Shown piece after piece: positions 38,179-48,343 of a DNA stretch of 64,000 nucleotides. Numbering within the stretch: the first letter of the stretch is position 1; the number at the start of each line of letters is the position of its first letter. Source of the stretch: an uncultured Sphingomonas sp. (GTDB lineage Bacteria > Pseudomonadota > Alphaproteobacteria > Sphingomonadales > Sphingomonadaceae); contig NZ_CAKZHV010000057.1 of the NCBI RefSeq assembly GCF_936927845.1, positions 124,001 through 188,000 of the forward strand. The letters run 5' to 3'. A program made the position numbers and the translations under genes. The notes below the pieces were generated by a model. It saw only the letters and a list, made by a program, of their open reading frames with translations. It searched no databases and had not been told where the DNA came from.

Positions 38179-39921
38179 GCCCCTGATTCGCGGCACGGGC
38201 ACCGCCTCGACCACCACCTTGCCCTCACGGCGCGGATCGTAGCCGCCGTCGTAGCGGTTGCCGCTGCGCACGATCATCGCGTGGACGCCCGAATCCTCCC
38301 CCTGCCCCGGTCTGAGCGCGACACCGCGGGCGGCGATGCCGGCGAGCACTGGGGCCGAGAACTTCGTCACCTCACCCTGGAACGCGTCACCGCGCGCAAC
38401 GAGATTGGGCTGCGCAAGCGCGTCTTGCGCCGACAGGTTCCAGTCGATCGCCGCGACGAGCGATTTGGCGACATAAGCAAGAATGGCGTTGCCGCCCGCC
38501 GATCCGATCGCGCCCGCGAAACGACCCTCGCGATCGAGCAGGACGAGCGGCGTCATCGACGAACGCGGGCGCTTGCCCGGAGCCACCGCATTCACTGCGG
38601 CGCGGCCGTCAGCATTGCGGGGTGCGAACGAGAAATCAGTCATTTGATTGTTGAGAAAGAAACCGTCGACCATCCGGCCCGATCCGAAGATCGACTCGAC
38701 CGTCGTGGTCATCGATACGAAGTTGCCCGCGCCGTCGCCGACGATGAAGTGCGAGGTGCCGGCGGGCTCACGCGTCGCGTCGGGACCGGTTGACGGCGCT
38801 CCGGGCGGCGTGCCCGCGACCGGCGCCGGGCCGGCGCGCGGGCCGATCAGACGCACGCGCGCGTCGAGATAGGCCCGATCGATCATCCCCGCGACGGGCA
38901 CCCGTACGAAGGCGGGGTCGGCGACGTAGCGGTCGCGGTCGGCATACATCAGCCGGCTCGCCTCGGCGAACAGGTACCATCCCTGCGGATCGTTCGGCCC
39001 GCGCTTCGCAATGTCGGTACGCTCGAGCAGCCCGAGCAGCTCGATCAGCCCGACGCCGCTGGCGGGCGGCGGCGCGGCGCACACGCGGTAGACGCGCCAC
39101 GCACCGCAAACCGGCGTGCGCGCAACAGGTGCGTAAGCGGCGAGATCGGCTTCGCTCAGGCTGCCGGCGAGCGGCGCGGCACGCACGCGCGCGACGATCC
39201 GCCGTGCCGTCTCGCCGCGATATAGGGCGGCCGACCCTTGCGCCGCCAAGCGTGAGAGGAAAGCGGCGTAGGCCGGGTTGCGCAATCGATCACCGGCCTG
39301 GAGCAACCCGCCGCCTGGCCGCGCGAAATAGCGCTGCACGTCGGGCGCGGACAATTCAGCGTAACTGCCGCCGAGCATGCGCGCGAGCCGCGGCGAGACA
39401 ATGAATCCATTGCGCGCGGTCCGCTGCGCGTCGTCGAACAACGCGCTCCACGCGAGCGCGCCGTGACGGCGATGCGCCTCGGCGAGCATGGCGACGGCGC
39501 CGGGCACGCCGGTCGCGCGACCCGACAGCACGGCCTGCGCGAACGGCAGCGGCTGGCCCGTCGCGGGATCGAGGAACATGTCGGGCGTGGCCCCGGCTGG
39601 CGCGACCTCGCGGCCGTCATAGACGGTCACGTCCCGCGTCGTACCGTCGTAATAGGTCATGAACGCGCCGCCGCCGATGCCCGAGCTCTGCGGCTCGACC
39701 AGCGACAGCATCGCCTGCACCGCGATCGCCGCGTCGACCGCGCTGCCGCCGCGGCGCAGCACCGCCATCCCTGCGTCGACCGCGAGCGGGTTGGCGGCAA
39801 CGACGAAGCCCGGCGCGCGGGGTGCGGCAGCGGTGTCCGGAGCAGCGCGCGGCGCGCCGGGGGGCACCTGCGCGCAGGAGCCAAGGAGGAGAGCAGCGGC
39901 GGCGAGGAGGCGGAAGCGCAT
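38122..39921 (-). CDS. ggt: Gamma-glutamyltransferase, lipoprotein form
   Basis: About 599 aa. A short signal peptide ends in a lipobox (LLLGSC, Cys near 15), predicting a lipid-anchored periplasmic or outer-membrane protein. The large subunit has VVAANPLAVDAGMAVLRRGG; autocatalytic cleavage is expected before the Thr in AGTSHFIVGDGAGNFVS. SAGGNAILAYVAKSL is a family glycine loop. It cleaves gamma-glutamyl compounds such as glutathione. ATG 39921 is preferred over upstream starts because it yields the signal. Confidence 0.9.
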   Translation of the reverse strand: MRFRLLAAAALLLGSCAQVPPGAPRAAPDTAAAPRAPGFVVAANPLAVDAGMAVLRRGGSAVDAAIAVQAMLSLVEPQSSGIGGGAFMTYYDGTTRDVTVYDGREVAPAGATPDMFLDPATGQPLPFAQAVLSGRATGVPGAVAMLAEAHRRHGALAWSALFDDAQRTARNGFIVSPRLARMLGGSYAELSAPDVQRYFARPGGGLLQAGDRLRNPAYAAFLSRLAAQGSAALYRGETARRIVARVRAAPLAGSLSEADLAAYAPVARTPVCGAWRVYRVCAAPPPASGVGLIELLGLLERTDIAKRGPNDPQGWYLFAEASRLMYADRDRYVADPAFVRVPVAGMIDRAYLDARVRLIGPRAGPAPVAGTPPGAPSTGPDATREPAGTSHFIVGDGAGNFVSMTTTVESIFGSGRMVDGFFLNNQMTDFSFAPRNADGRAAVNAVAPGKRPRSSMTPLVLLDREGRFAGAIGSAGGNAILAYVAKSLVAAIDWNLSAQDALAQPNLVARGDAFQGEVTKFSAPVLAGIAARGVALRPGQGEDSGVHAMIVRSGNRYDGGYDPRREGKVVVEAVPVPRIRGSAIRPDRVPDAREPVAAQ

Positions 39922-40070
39922 CAGGCTGCGATAACGCTCGCGGGTGAGCGCGTCCATGATCGGGGCGTGAACGACCGCGGCGGCGATTTCTGACCTACGA
40001 AGCCGACAGGGTTCACCCAAATACAACGATCATTCGTCGTCTCCCGCTCGCTATCGGACGGAACAACGAA

Positions 40071-40102
40071 GCGGGATCCCGGATCAAGTCCAGGATGAGG
40101 CG
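40071..40102. repeat. Dispersed intergenic repeat (GATCCCGGATCAAGTCC type)
   Basis: The segment contains GCGGGATCCCGGATCAAG followed by TCCAGGATGAGGCG. Read on the other strand it would encode HPGLDPGSRF, a tag I recall from many intergenic ORFs of sphingomonads and related bacteria. It is part of the 290-nt gap between ggt and the acyl-CoA synthetase, which otherwise shows nothing clear. Only one copy is in this window. Confidence 0.5.
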
Positions 40103-40213
40103 ATGATGGTCCCTCGCCCAAGTGTCGCTGCCACACACTAGCGCCTTTTCTCACCTGCCCCTAGAGCAAGGCCGAAGCGCGGCCGATCGACACCGCGCGC
40201 GGGAGGATGATCG

Positions 40214-42007
40214 GTGACACGCAGGCTTGAGCATTTCCCCAATCTGGTCGCGATGTTCCTCACCCGCGCAGCCGAGAAAGGCGACGCGCCGTTCCTGTGG
40301 GCAAAGCGCGACGGCGCCTGGACTGCGATCACGTGGCGCGAGGCGGCGGAGAAGGTCGCGCGCCTCTCCGCCGCGCTGACCGCGATCGGGGTGGAGCGCG
40401 GCGACCGCGTCATGCTGGTGAGCGAGAACCGGCCCGAATGGTGCCTGTCCGACCTCGCCATCATGGCGGCGGGCGCGGTGACGGTGCCGACCTACACCAC
40501 CAACACCGAGCGCGACCACACCCACATCATCGAGAATTCGGGTGCGAAGGCGGTGATCGTCTCGACCGACAAGCTCGCAAAGACGCTGATGCCCGCGATC
40601 CTGCGCTCGATCCAGCCGCAGATCCTGATCGGGATCGATCCCGTGCGGCTCGGGCAGACGCCGTTCGACGTCTACGACTGGCAGACGCTGATCGACACGC
40701 ACCCCGCGAGCGTCGAGGGCGCGCGCGCCAAGGCCGATTTCGCGCGCGAGGACCTCGCCTGCATCATCTACACCTCGGGCACCGGTGGGGCGCCGCGCGG
40801 GGTGATGCAACACCACGGCGCGATCCTGCACAATGTCGCGGGCTGCTCGGCCGTCGTGGCGGAGGATTTCGGCTGGGGCGACGAGGTGTTCCTGTCGTTT
40901 CTGCCGCTCAGCCACGCCTATGAGCATACTGGCGGGCAGCATTTCCCGATCGGGATGGGCGGGCAGATCTACTATGCCGAGGGGATCGAGAAGCTCGCCG
41001 CGAACATCGAGGAGGTGCGCCCGACGATCATGTTCGTCGTGCCGCGGCTGTTCGAGGTGCTGCGCACGCGGATCTCGAAGGCAATCGAGAAGCAGGGCGG
41101 GATGTCCGCGCGGCTGCTCGCGGCGGCGCTCGACATCGGTGCGAAGCGATACGCGGGCACGCTGCGCTTCGCCGACCGGCCTAAGGCGCTGCTCGTCGAC
41201 GCGCTGTTCAAGCCCAAGATCGCGAAGAAATTTGGCGGTCGGATCAAGGCGATGATCTCGGGCGGCGCGCCGCTGACGCCCGAGGTCGGCGTGTTCTTCC
41301 AGTCGCTCGGGCTCACCTTCCTGCAAGGCTACGGCCAGACCGAGGCGGCGCCGGTGATCTCGTGCAACCGCCCGTCGGCCGGGGTGACGATGGACGGGGT
41401 CGGACCCGCGCTCGACAACACCGAGGTGCGGATCGCGGCGGACGGCGAAATCCTGGTCAAGGGCGAGCTCGTCATGCACGGTTACTGGCGCAACCCGGCG
41501 GAGACCGCGCGCGTGCTCCACGACGGCTGGCTCCACACCGGCGATATCGGCGAGATCGACGCAGCCGGGCGCATCCGCATCACCGACCGCAAGAAGGACC
41601 TGATCATCAACGACAAGGGCGACAATGTCGCCCCCGCCAAGGTCGAGGGCATGCTGACGCTCCAGCCCGAGATCGCGCAGGCGATGATCACTGGCGACCG
41701 CAAGCCGCACATGGTCGCGGTGCTGGTGCCCGACGCCGAGTGGACGCAGGAATGGGCGCGCGGACAGGGCCTGTCGGGCGGGTACAAGGGCTTGATCGAC
41801 AATCAGGATTACCGCGCCGCGCTGCAAAAAGCGGTCGACCGTACCAACCGCGACCTGTCGGTGATCGAGCGGGTACGCCGCTGGGTGATCGCGGACGAGC
41901 CATTCACCATCGAGAACGAGCAGCTGACGCCGAGTCTCAAGATCCGGCGCCACGTGTTGCGGAAAATCTACGGCGAGCGGCTGGAGGGGTTGTACAAGGG
42001 CGCCTAG
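40214..42007 (+). CDS. AMP-forming long-chain fatty acyl-CoA synthetase
   Basis: 597-aa ANL-family ligase that activates fatty acids to acyl-CoA. The P-loop is YTSGTGGAPRGVM, and ISGGAPLTPEVG, GYGQTEAAPVIS and HTGDIGEIDAAGRIRITDRKKDLI follow. It has no membrane segment. The GTG start has GGGAGG about 9 nt upstream. Its stop overlaps the end of the convergent oxygenase gene by 4 nt. Confidence 0.93.
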   Translation: MTRRLEHFPNLVAMFLTRAAEKGDAPFLWAKRDGAWTAITWREAAEKVARLSAALTAIGVERGDRVMLVSENRPEWCLSDLAIMAAGAVTVPTYTTNTERDHTHIIENSGAKAVIVSTDKLAKTLMPAILRSIQPQILIGIDPVRLGQTPFDVYDWQTLIDTHPASVEGARAKADFAREDLACIIYTSGTGGAPRGVMQHHGAILHNVAGCSAVVAEDFGWGDEVFLSFLPLSHAYEHTGGQHFPIGMGGQIYYAEGIEKLAANIEEVRPTIMFVVPRLFEVLRTRISKAIEKQGGMSARLLAAALDIGAKRYAGTLRFADRPKALLVDALFKPKIAKKFGGRIKAMISGGAPLTPEVGVFFQSLGLTFLQGYGQTEAAPVISCNRPSAGVTMDGVGPALDNTEVRIAADGEILVKGELVMHGYWRNPAETARVLHDGWLHTGDIGEIDAAGRIRITDRKKDLIINDKGDNVAPAKVEGMLTLQPEIAQAMITGDRKPHMVAVLVPDAEWTQEWARGQGLSGGYKGLIDNQDYRAALQKAVDRTNRDLSVIERVRRWVIADEPFTIENEQLTPSLKIRRHVLRKIYGERLEGLYKGA

Positions 42008-42957
42008 CCGCCCTGCCCGCTCCACGGATCGAAGCTGCGCTCGCGTATCCAGCGCGTCGCGAGCCATTTGGTGCCCGACGTGACCGGCAGCCCGGCATGT
42101 TCGGTGCGGCGGTCGATTTGACCGTCGTCGTCGAGGTTACGGAACACGATCGCGTCGCCAGTCCGCCCGCGTAGGGTCAGCCCGCCCTTGAACCACGTCT
42201 CCCCGCCCGTGAACGCGTCGTTCAGGTAGAGCAGGACCGTGACCGAGCGCTGATTGTCGACACCCGGCAGCGCATCGAGATGTGGCTTGTACTGCTGCCC
42301 GGCTGCGTAGCGCAGCAGGTGCAGCGGCTCGCCCTGCGTCCAGTCTGTGCCGGTAGCGGTCGCGATGCGGCGGTTGATCGTGTTCACGACCACGTCCTCC
42401 TCGACCGGCGAGACGTTGGTGCCATGCGAGTCGCGGACCGGATTGGGGATGCGCCGCCGCGTGGCGGGATCGACCACCATCGACGGTTGCACGCGCGGAC
42501 CGATCGTATCGATCAGGTAGCGGCACTCCGCGGCGCTAAGCAGCCCTTCGATGACGGCAACATACGGATCGGCCTGGACCACGCGCGCCGGGCAGCCGAC
42601 CGGCTGCGCTTCCATCAAGGCGATTTGGCGTGCGGCAAGCGGCGAACAATCGGCAAGGGTGCGTACGACCTCAAACGCCGCGGCAGGATTTTCCGCGACA
42701 CCGGTGCCGGTCGCCAGCAACGCCGCGCGGGTCAGTGTTGCCTCGACCGATCCCGCCTCGGATGCGCGTGTCAGCGCCGCATGCCCAGCCGCCGCGTCGC
42801 GCGGGACGTAGCTACCCCACAGATGCCAGTGCGCTAGCATCTCCAGCGCAGGCACCTCGCCCGCATCAGCACGGGTACGCAGCAGGTCGATGGCGGCGAC
42901 CAGCCCGGCGCGGCGTGCTGTCGCCTCCAACTCCTGCCGCAGCGCCGCCGCCGTCAT
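42004..42957 (-). CDS. Sel1-like repeats plus 2OG-Fe(II) oxygenase (prolyl 4-hydroxylase type)
   Basis: 317 aa. The N-terminal 110 residues look like Sel1/TPR repeats (EMLAHWHLWGSYVPRDAAAGHAAL). The C-terminal 190 carry a P4H-like dioxygenase: iron ligands His and Asp in YKPHLDALPG, the distal His in TEHAGLPVTSGTKW, and the Lys of TKW for 2-oxoglutarate. The likely role is hydroxylation of a protein or small substrate; which is unknown. It lies 13 nt before the M16 protease gene on the same strand. Confidence 0.85.
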   Translation of the reverse strand: MTAAALRQELEATARRAGLVAAIDLLRTRADAGEVPALEMLAHWHLWGSYVPRDAAAGHAALTRASEAGSVEATLTRAALLATGTGVAENPAAAFEVVRTLADCSPLAARQIALMEAQPVGCPARVVQADPYVAVIEGLLSAAECRYLIDTIGPRVQPSMVVDPATRRRIPNPVRDSHGTNVSPVEEDVVVNTINRRIATATGTDWTQGEPLHLLRYAAGQQYKPHLDALPGVDNQRSVTVLLYLNDAFTGGETWFKGGLTLRGRTGDAIVFRNLDDDGQIDRRTEHAGLPVTSGTKWLATRWIRERSFDPWSGQGG

Positions 42958-42970
42958 CGCTGTGCCGCGC

Positions 42971-45919
42971 CTAATTGCTGCCGGCGGCGCCGGCCGGCGC
43001 GGCTTTCTTCGGCATGACCGCCAGCGTCCAGTCCTTGTTCGGGCGCAGGTATTTGGCCGCGGTGGCCTGGAGTAGTTCGGGCGTGATGCTCGTCATGTCG
43101 GTGACGATGCTCTGCGTCGCCTCGACCCGTTTGGGATCGTAGCTGCCGCCCTGCATCTGCATCAGCCAGAACTGGTTTCCCGACGAGGCACGCGCCATGT
43201 ACTGGAGCATCGGCACGATCGTGCGCTTGAGCTCGTCGGGGCCGATCGGGGTCGACACCAGCTCGGCGGCGATCTGGCGCGAGAGCTGGAAGAACAAGGG
43301 CACGCGGTCGGGCGCGACCTGTCCCAACGCGACGAGCCGCCCGCCGCCGGGCAGTCCGGTCGGCCACTGGCTCTGCGCACTCGGTGAATAGCTCGCGCCC
43401 GCGACCGACCGTAGCCGTTCGAACAGGCGATCGGAGAAGACCGCGGCGAGCACGTCCAGGCGGCGCGCCTCGGCATGGTCGGCCGAGCCGCCGCCGGTCG
43501 GCCAGGCGATCACTGCGGCGGCCTGCGTATCGGCGCCGTCGTGCGTCAGCAGAACCGGCGTCGCGTTGTGCGCGGGGAAGCGCACGGGTGCGGCACTGGT
43601 CGGCGCGGGCGCGCGGGGCTTGAGCGCGCCGAAGCTCTTGGCGATCGCGGCGATCGCCTCGTCCGCCTTCACGTCGCCGAACACGTCGACCTCGATCGGG
43701 CCGGTCGCCAGCAGCGGTTCGAACAAGCGGCGGAAGTCGGCGGCGTTGAGCGCCTCGATCTGCTGCAGCGTCGGCGTGCCCCAGCGCGGGTCGCCGTCTC
43801 GCAACAGTCGCTCGAGGTCGCGCGACAGCACGCCGTCGGGCGAGGACGACAGCCCGGCATAGCCCGCGAGCGCGGCGGCACGCGCGCGCGCCACCGGTTG
43901 CGGGTCCCAGCCGGGCGCGGCGAGCTTCGCCGCCATCAGCGTCAGATTGTCGGCGTAATCGCCCGGCGTGGTGATCGCGCTGAAGGTGAACGCATCGTCA
44001 CCGATGTCGAAATCGAGGCCCATGCGGCGGCCGACGGTGAGCTGGTCGAGATCGCCCTGGCGGAGCTTGCCAATCCCGCTCGCGACCAGCGCATTGTCGC
44101 CGGCCCAGGCGACGGTCGGCTTGTCGCCCGGCAGCGCGAGATTGCCGCGGCCGAAGCGCACGCGGACGTAGACGCGGCCCGTTTCCGATGTGTTTGGATA
44201 CAGCAGCGCGCGCACGCCGTTCGAGAAGGTGACCTGCTCGATCCCCGGATCGGCGGAAACGGTGGCACGCGCGGTTACCTTCCCCGGCACGCCGAGCTTG
44301 GGCACCTTGGAGAAATCGACCGCCGCCTGCTGGCTGCGCTTGCCCGCGAGCTTCGACACGTCGGCTTTGAGCGCAGCGGCGAGCTTCGCCGCGGCGCCCG
44401 CGTCGGGGGTGCGCGTGTTGAGAAGCGCACGGGTCGCATCGCCCTTGAACAGGCGGTTGGTCGATTCGAGCATCGCCGCGGGGGTGAAGAACCCTTTCGC
44501 GCGAGCATCCTGCAGGATCTTGTACGAAGTCTCCGGTCCCGCGACCGTTTCGCGGATGTCGAGCGCGCCGACCATATCGTCGGCCTGCTTCGATCCCGCT
44601 TCGACACGCGCAGTGGCGACGTCGTTCTTCATCGCCGCGTCGAACTCGGTCAGCTCGCGATCGACCTCTGCCTGCGTTGGCGCGGTCGCCATCGCGTCGG
44701 CGATCACCGCGCGCACGTCCTTCAGCGCCGCCTCCCAATCGTCGCCCAACGGCACGATGTTGGTGAAGGTGCCGTTCGCCGAGCGCGACACGTCGTCGAG
44801 GCTGACCGATGCCTGCAGGAAGCTGCCGCCGGCGCGCGCGCGCGTTTCCAGCCGGCGGTTGATGACGCGCAACGCGACGAAATCGACCAGCCGCTTCTGA
44901 TTGAAGACGATCGTGTCGTCGCGGTACTCCCACGGGCGCAGTACCGCAGTGGCAACGATCGGGGGCAGCGAGGGTTCGACCACCGTTTTCGTCGGCGCCG
45001 CCTTGGGATCAGGCTTGCCGAAATCGGGCGCGGGCACTGACGGGCCGTGACCGGTCCAGCTCGCGAAATTCTTGACGATCAGCGACGCGGCCGTGGCCGG
45101 GTCGATGTCGCCCGACAGGATCACGACCGTATTCTCGGGCCGGTACCAGCGATCGTGGAACGCCTGCACCGCTGCCGGGGTCGCAGCCTCCAGCGTCTTG
45201 ATCGTGCCGATCGGCGAACGGTCGGCAAGCGGTTGCCCCGCGAAGAAGGTCTGGCGCAGCGCGTCGCCGTAACGCACCTGCGGCCCCGGCGCCTCGCGCT
45301 GCTCGGCGAGCACCGCGGGACGCTCGGCGGCGAGCCCCTGCGCGGTGATCGCGGGTTCCTGCATCATGCCGGCGAAAATCTTGAGGCTTTCGTCGAGATT
45401 CGCCTGCGTGGCCCCTGGCAGGTCGAGCTTGTAGACCGTCTGCGTCGGCGTAGTCGACGCGTTCGAGTCAGAGCCAAAGGTCGCCCCGAAGCGCTGCCAC
45501 ACGCGCTTGGCCTCGCCATCGGGCACGTATTTGGAACCGCGGAACGACAGATGCTCGATCAGGTGCGCGAACCCCTGCTCGTCGTCCTTCTCGTACAGCG
45601 ATCCCGCGTCGATGCGGACGCGCACCGCGACCTGACCCGGCGGCACGCCGTTCTTGCGCACCGCGTAGCGCAGCCCGTTCGGTAGCCGGCCGAAATACCA
45701 TGCCGGGTCGGGCGGAATGTCCGATCCCTTGAACAGCCAGGGTGCGGTGTCGACCTTGACCGAGGCGGGATCGACCGGAGTCGCGTCGGGCGTGGACGCC
45801 TTGACCGCCGGAGCCGGCTTGCCGTTCCCGACACGCTGTCCGGCAGCGGCCGGAACAAGCGCGGTGGCGAGGAGAAAGGCGACGAGCGGCTTCGACAGCG
45901 CGCGTGCGGATAGACTCAT
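42971..45919 (-). CDS. M16 zinc protease with two catalytic-type modules
   Basis: 982 aa. Signal peptide 1-27 predicts export. The first M16 unit has the inverted zinc motif HLIEH in GFAHLIEHLSFRGSKY and a downstream Glu region; the second half (from about 520) is a diverged, probably inactive M16 unit, as in pitrilysin-type clamshell enzymes. Likely a periplasmic peptidase for short peptides. ATG 45919 is chosen because upstream codons precede the signal peptide. Confidence 0.92.
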   Translation of the reverse strand: MSLSARALSKPLVAFLLATALVPAAAGQRVGNGKPAPAVKASTPDATPVDPASVKVDTAPWLFKGSDIPPDPAWYFGRLPNGLRYAVRKNGVPPGQVAVRVRIDAGSLYEKDDEQGFAHLIEHLSFRGSKYVPDGEAKRVWQRFGATFGSDSNASTTPTQTVYKLDLPGATQANLDESLKIFAGMMQEPAITAQGLAAERPAVLAEQREAPGPQVRYGDALRQTFFAGQPLADRSPIGTIKTLEAATPAAVQAFHDRWYRPENTVVILSGDIDPATAASLIVKNFASWTGHGPSVPAPDFGKPDPKAAPTKTVVEPSLPPIVATAVLRPWEYRDDTIVFNQKRLVDFVALRVINRRLETRARAGGSFLQASVSLDDVSRSANGTFTNIVPLGDDWEAALKDVRAVIADAMATAPTQAEVDRELTEFDAAMKNDVATARVEAGSKQADDMVGALDIRETVAGPETSYKILQDARAKGFFTPAAMLESTNRLFKGDATRALLNTRTPDAGAAAKLAAALKADVSKLAGKRSQQAAVDFSKVPKLGVPGKVTARATVSADPGIEQVTFSNGVRALLYPNTSETGRVYVRVRFGRGNLALPGDKPTVAWAGDNALVASGIGKLRQGDLDQLTVGRRMGLDFDIGDDAFTFSAITTPGDYADNLTLMAAKLAAPGWDPQPVARARAAALAGYAGLSSSPDGVLSRDLERLLRDGDPRWGTPTLQQIEALNAADFRRLFEPLLATGPIEVDVFGDVKADEAIAAIAKSFGALKPRAPAPTSAAPVRFPAHNATPVLLTHDGADTQAAAVIAWPTGGGSADHAEARRLDVLAAVFSDRLFERLRSVAGASYSPSAQSQWPTGLPGGGRLVALGQVAPDRVPLFFQLSRQIAAELVSTPIGPDELKRTIVPMLQYMARASSGNQFWLMQMQGGSYDPKRVEATQSIVTDMTSITPELLQATAAKYLRPNKDWTLAVMPKKAAPAGAAGSN

Positions 45920-46142
45920 ATGTAACCTGTGTAGGCCTCGCCGGGCGCGTCCGCAACGCCTGCGCGACACGGAGCCCGCCCAGGAAGGCGCGGGGAAACA
46001 CATGCTTACCGGCCTGGCCGCAACTGCTCACGCTTCGCCGCATCGATGCCATCATTTCGTCGCGTTGCGTCGCTAGCACACCGCCACTGACCCCGGGCAC
46101 GCGCATGGCCGGAGCGGATCGAGCGAAGCAGTGGACGTAACC

Positions 46143-46991
46143 ATGATTGCAGAACAGGTCGTCGAACCCCGCACGTGGCAGCGCAGCACGGGCGCGAAGG
46201 CGACGACACCCGACCTGAACGTCATCTCGGGCGCGCCGAGCGCGGGCGCGGCGATGAAGGCGGAGGGCAATCGTCCGCTGATCATCCGGGTCGGCAAGCA
46301 TCTGCGCGGTTTGTTCGATCGGCTGATCGCGGGATCGTCGCTGGTGCCGAACGATCCGGTGCTTGACATGCGTGATTTCGCGTGGACGCAAGGATTGCGC
46401 GATCACTGGCAGGCGATCCGCGCCGAGGCGACTGCGGTCGCGCTGGTCGGCCACGCCGCGCCCAGCCTCGCGACGATTTCGCCCGACCACCGCTCGATCG
46501 CGGAAGTGAACAAGTGGCGGTCGTTCTTCCTATGGGGCTACGGCTATCCGATCGACGACAATCTGGCGCGCTGCCCGCGCACCAAGGCGGTGATCGAGGC
46601 GATCCCGGGGCTGAACTCGGCATTCTTCTCGATCCTGGCGCCAGGCACGCACATACCGGCGCATCGCGGCGTGACCAAGGGGCTGATCACCTGTCACCTG
46701 GGATTGATCGTGCCGCGCGAGGGCGACGTGCGGATGCGCGTCGACGACCGCATCGTGCGCTGGTCGGAGGGGCAGACGCTCGTGTTCGACGACACCTACG
46801 ATCACGAGGTGTGGAATGACACGCAGAGCACGCGCGTCGTGCTGCTGATCCAGTTCGAGCGCCCGCTGCGTCAGCCGGGCAAGTGGTTCGCCGACCTGTT
46901 CCTCGGCTTCGTCAAGCGCAGCGCGTTCGTGCAGGAGGCGCGCGACAACGTCGCCAAGTGGAACGCGGCGGTGAAGCAGTTGGACGTGTGA
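46143..46991 (+). CDS. Aspartyl/asparaginyl beta-hydroxylase-like protein
   Basis: About 282 aa. The C-terminal two-thirds match the Asp/Asn beta-hydroxylase fold: SAFFSILAPGTHIPAHRG with the first iron-ligand His, GLITCHLGLIVP, and FDDTYDHEVWNDT with the second His. It lacks a membrane anchor. LpxO, which hydroxylates lipid A fatty acids, belongs to this family, so either a protein or a lipid substrate is possible. ATG 46143 is preferred to GTG 46131. The gene stands alone. Confidence 0.87.
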   Translation: MIAEQVVEPRTWQRSTGAKATTPDLNVISGAPSAGAAMKAEGNRPLIIRVGKHLRGLFDRLIAGSSLVPNDPVLDMRDFAWTQGLRDHWQAIRAEATAVALVGHAAPSLATISPDHRSIAEVNKWRSFFLWGYGYPIDDNLARCPRTKAVIEAIPGLNSAFFSILAPGTHIPAHRGVTKGLITCHLGLIVPREGDVRMRVDDRIVRWSEGQTLVFDDTYDHEVWNDTQSTRVVLLIQFERPLRQPGKWFADLFLGFVKRSAFVQEARDNVAKWNAAVKQLDV

Positions 46992-47070
46992 AGGCCGGGC
47001 ACGCGCACTGAAACGATCGCTTTCGCAAGCGCCGCTTGATCCGGTCGCCCCACCACGCCACATCGCGGCG

Positions 47071-47643
47071 ATGCTGATCGAGACCGAAATCACGCCGAAC
47101 CCGGCGACCCTCAAGTTCCTGCCCGGCCGCGTCGTGATGGACGCGGGCACGCGCGACTTCGCGACGTTCGAGGAAGCCGAGGCCAGCCCGCTGGCGCAGG
47201 CGCTGTTTGACCTGGGCGACGTGACCGGCGTGTTCTTCGGGCGCGATTTCGTGTCGGTCACGGCAGCGCCCGGCACGTCGTGGGCGACGCTCAAGCCCGA
47301 TGTGCTCGGTATCCTGATGGATCATTTCGCGGCGCAGATGCCGTTGTTCCGCCCCGCCACCGCCGGCTTTTCGGTACCGGCGGAGGAGGAAGCCTTTGCC
47401 GACGACCCCGCCGACGCCGACATCGTCGCGCAGATCAAGGATTTGATTGAAACGCGCGTGCGCCCGGCGGTGGCGAACGACGGCGGCGACATCGTCTATC
47501 GCGGGTTCGATAAGGGCAAGGTGTATCTGCGGATGCAGGGGGCGTGCGCGGGCTGCCCATCGTCGAGCGCGACGCTGAAGAACGGCATCGAGCAACTGCT
47601 GCGTTACTACGTGCCCGAAGTGAGCGAGGTGCGCGCGGTCTGA
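47071..47643 (+). CDS. NfuA-type Fe-S scaffold/carrier
   Basis: 190 aa. An N-terminal Nfu domain (MLIETEITPNPATLKFLPG) is joined to a C-terminal NifU-like domain with the cluster-binding CxxC in GACAGCPSSSATLKNGIE. It receives or stores [4Fe-4S] clusters for target proteins and would work downstream of the suf system. Confidence 0.95.
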   Translation: MLIETEITPNPATLKFLPGRVVMDAGTRDFATFEEAEASPLAQALFDLGDVTGVFFGRDFVSVTAAPGTSWATLKPDVLGILMDHFAAQMPLFRPATAGFSVPAEEEAFADDPADADIVAQIKDLIETRVRPAVANDGGDIVYRGFDKGKVYLRMQGACAGCPSSSATLKNGIEQLLRYYVPEVSEVRAV

Positions 47644-47689
47644 TCCGCGGCACGCCCTGCCATCCCTGCCTCGACTAGCCGGAGTTTCC

Positions 47690-48283
47690 ATGTCCCAGCC
47701 GCTCAACGACGCCGCGCTCGACCAGCTGTTCCGCACCGCGCGCAGCTACAACGGTTATACCGATCAGCCGGTCAGCGAGGACGATTGCCGCGCAATCTGG
47801 GAGCTGGCGAAAATGGGGCCGACGTCGGCCAACCAGCTGCCCGCGCGGCTGGTGTGGTGCACCTCGGACGCGGCCAAGGCGAAGCTCGCCGACTGCTGTT
47901 CGGAGGCGAACAAGCCCAAGGTGTTGAAGGCGCCGGTGACGGTCATCGTCGGCATGGACACCGACTTTCATGAGCATCTGCCCGAGCTGTTCCCGCATAC
48001 CGATGCGAAGAGCTGGTTCGACGGCAATCGCGAACTGCGCGAGGCGTCGGCGTTCCGCAACTCGTCGTTGCAGGGTGCGTATCTGCTACTGGCGGCGCGC
48101 GCGCTCGGGTTCGATACCGGCGCGATGTCGGGGTTCGACGGCGGCGCGGTCGACAAGGCGTTCTTCGCCGATCAGCCGGCGGTGCGCACCAACTTTATCA
48201 TGACAATCGGCCACGGCGATCCCGCCTCGATCTTTGATCGCAGCCCGCGCCCGGCGTTCGAGAAGTTCAACACGGTTGCATGA
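47690..48283 (+). CDS. Nitroreductase-family protein, RutE-like malonic semialdehyde reductase
   Basis: 197-aa flavin oxidoreductase. TARSYNGYTDQPVSEDD, MGPTSANQLPARLVW and LQGAYLLLAARALGFDTGAMSGFD match the RutE/HadB-like branch, which reduces malonic semialdehyde. No other rut gene is present, so the physiological substrate is uncertain. It lies 46 nt after the nfu gene. Confidence 0.87.
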   Translation: MSQPLNDAALDQLFRTARSYNGYTDQPVSEDDCRAIWELAKMGPTSANQLPARLVWCTSDAAKAKLADCCSEANKPKVLKAPVTVIVGMDTDFHEHLPELFPHTDAKSWFDGNRELREASAFRNSSLQGAYLLLAARALGFDTGAMSGFDGGAVDKAFFADQPAVRTNFIMTIGHGDPASIFDRSPRPAFEKFNTVA

Positions 48284-48343
48284 AGCCGCGCGGGCGGCGA
48301 AAGCCTGCGCGATGCATCTGATCCTCATCACCAAGCCGTTGAC

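Noticed and set aside
40151..42067. 638-codon frame antisense to the acyl-CoA synthetase
   Set aside because: Same GC-driven artefact; the + strand gene has all ANL-family motifs.
43475..45040. 521-codon frame antisense to the M16 protease
   Set aside because: No recognisable domain, and the minus-strand protease is well supported by HLIEH and its signal peptide.
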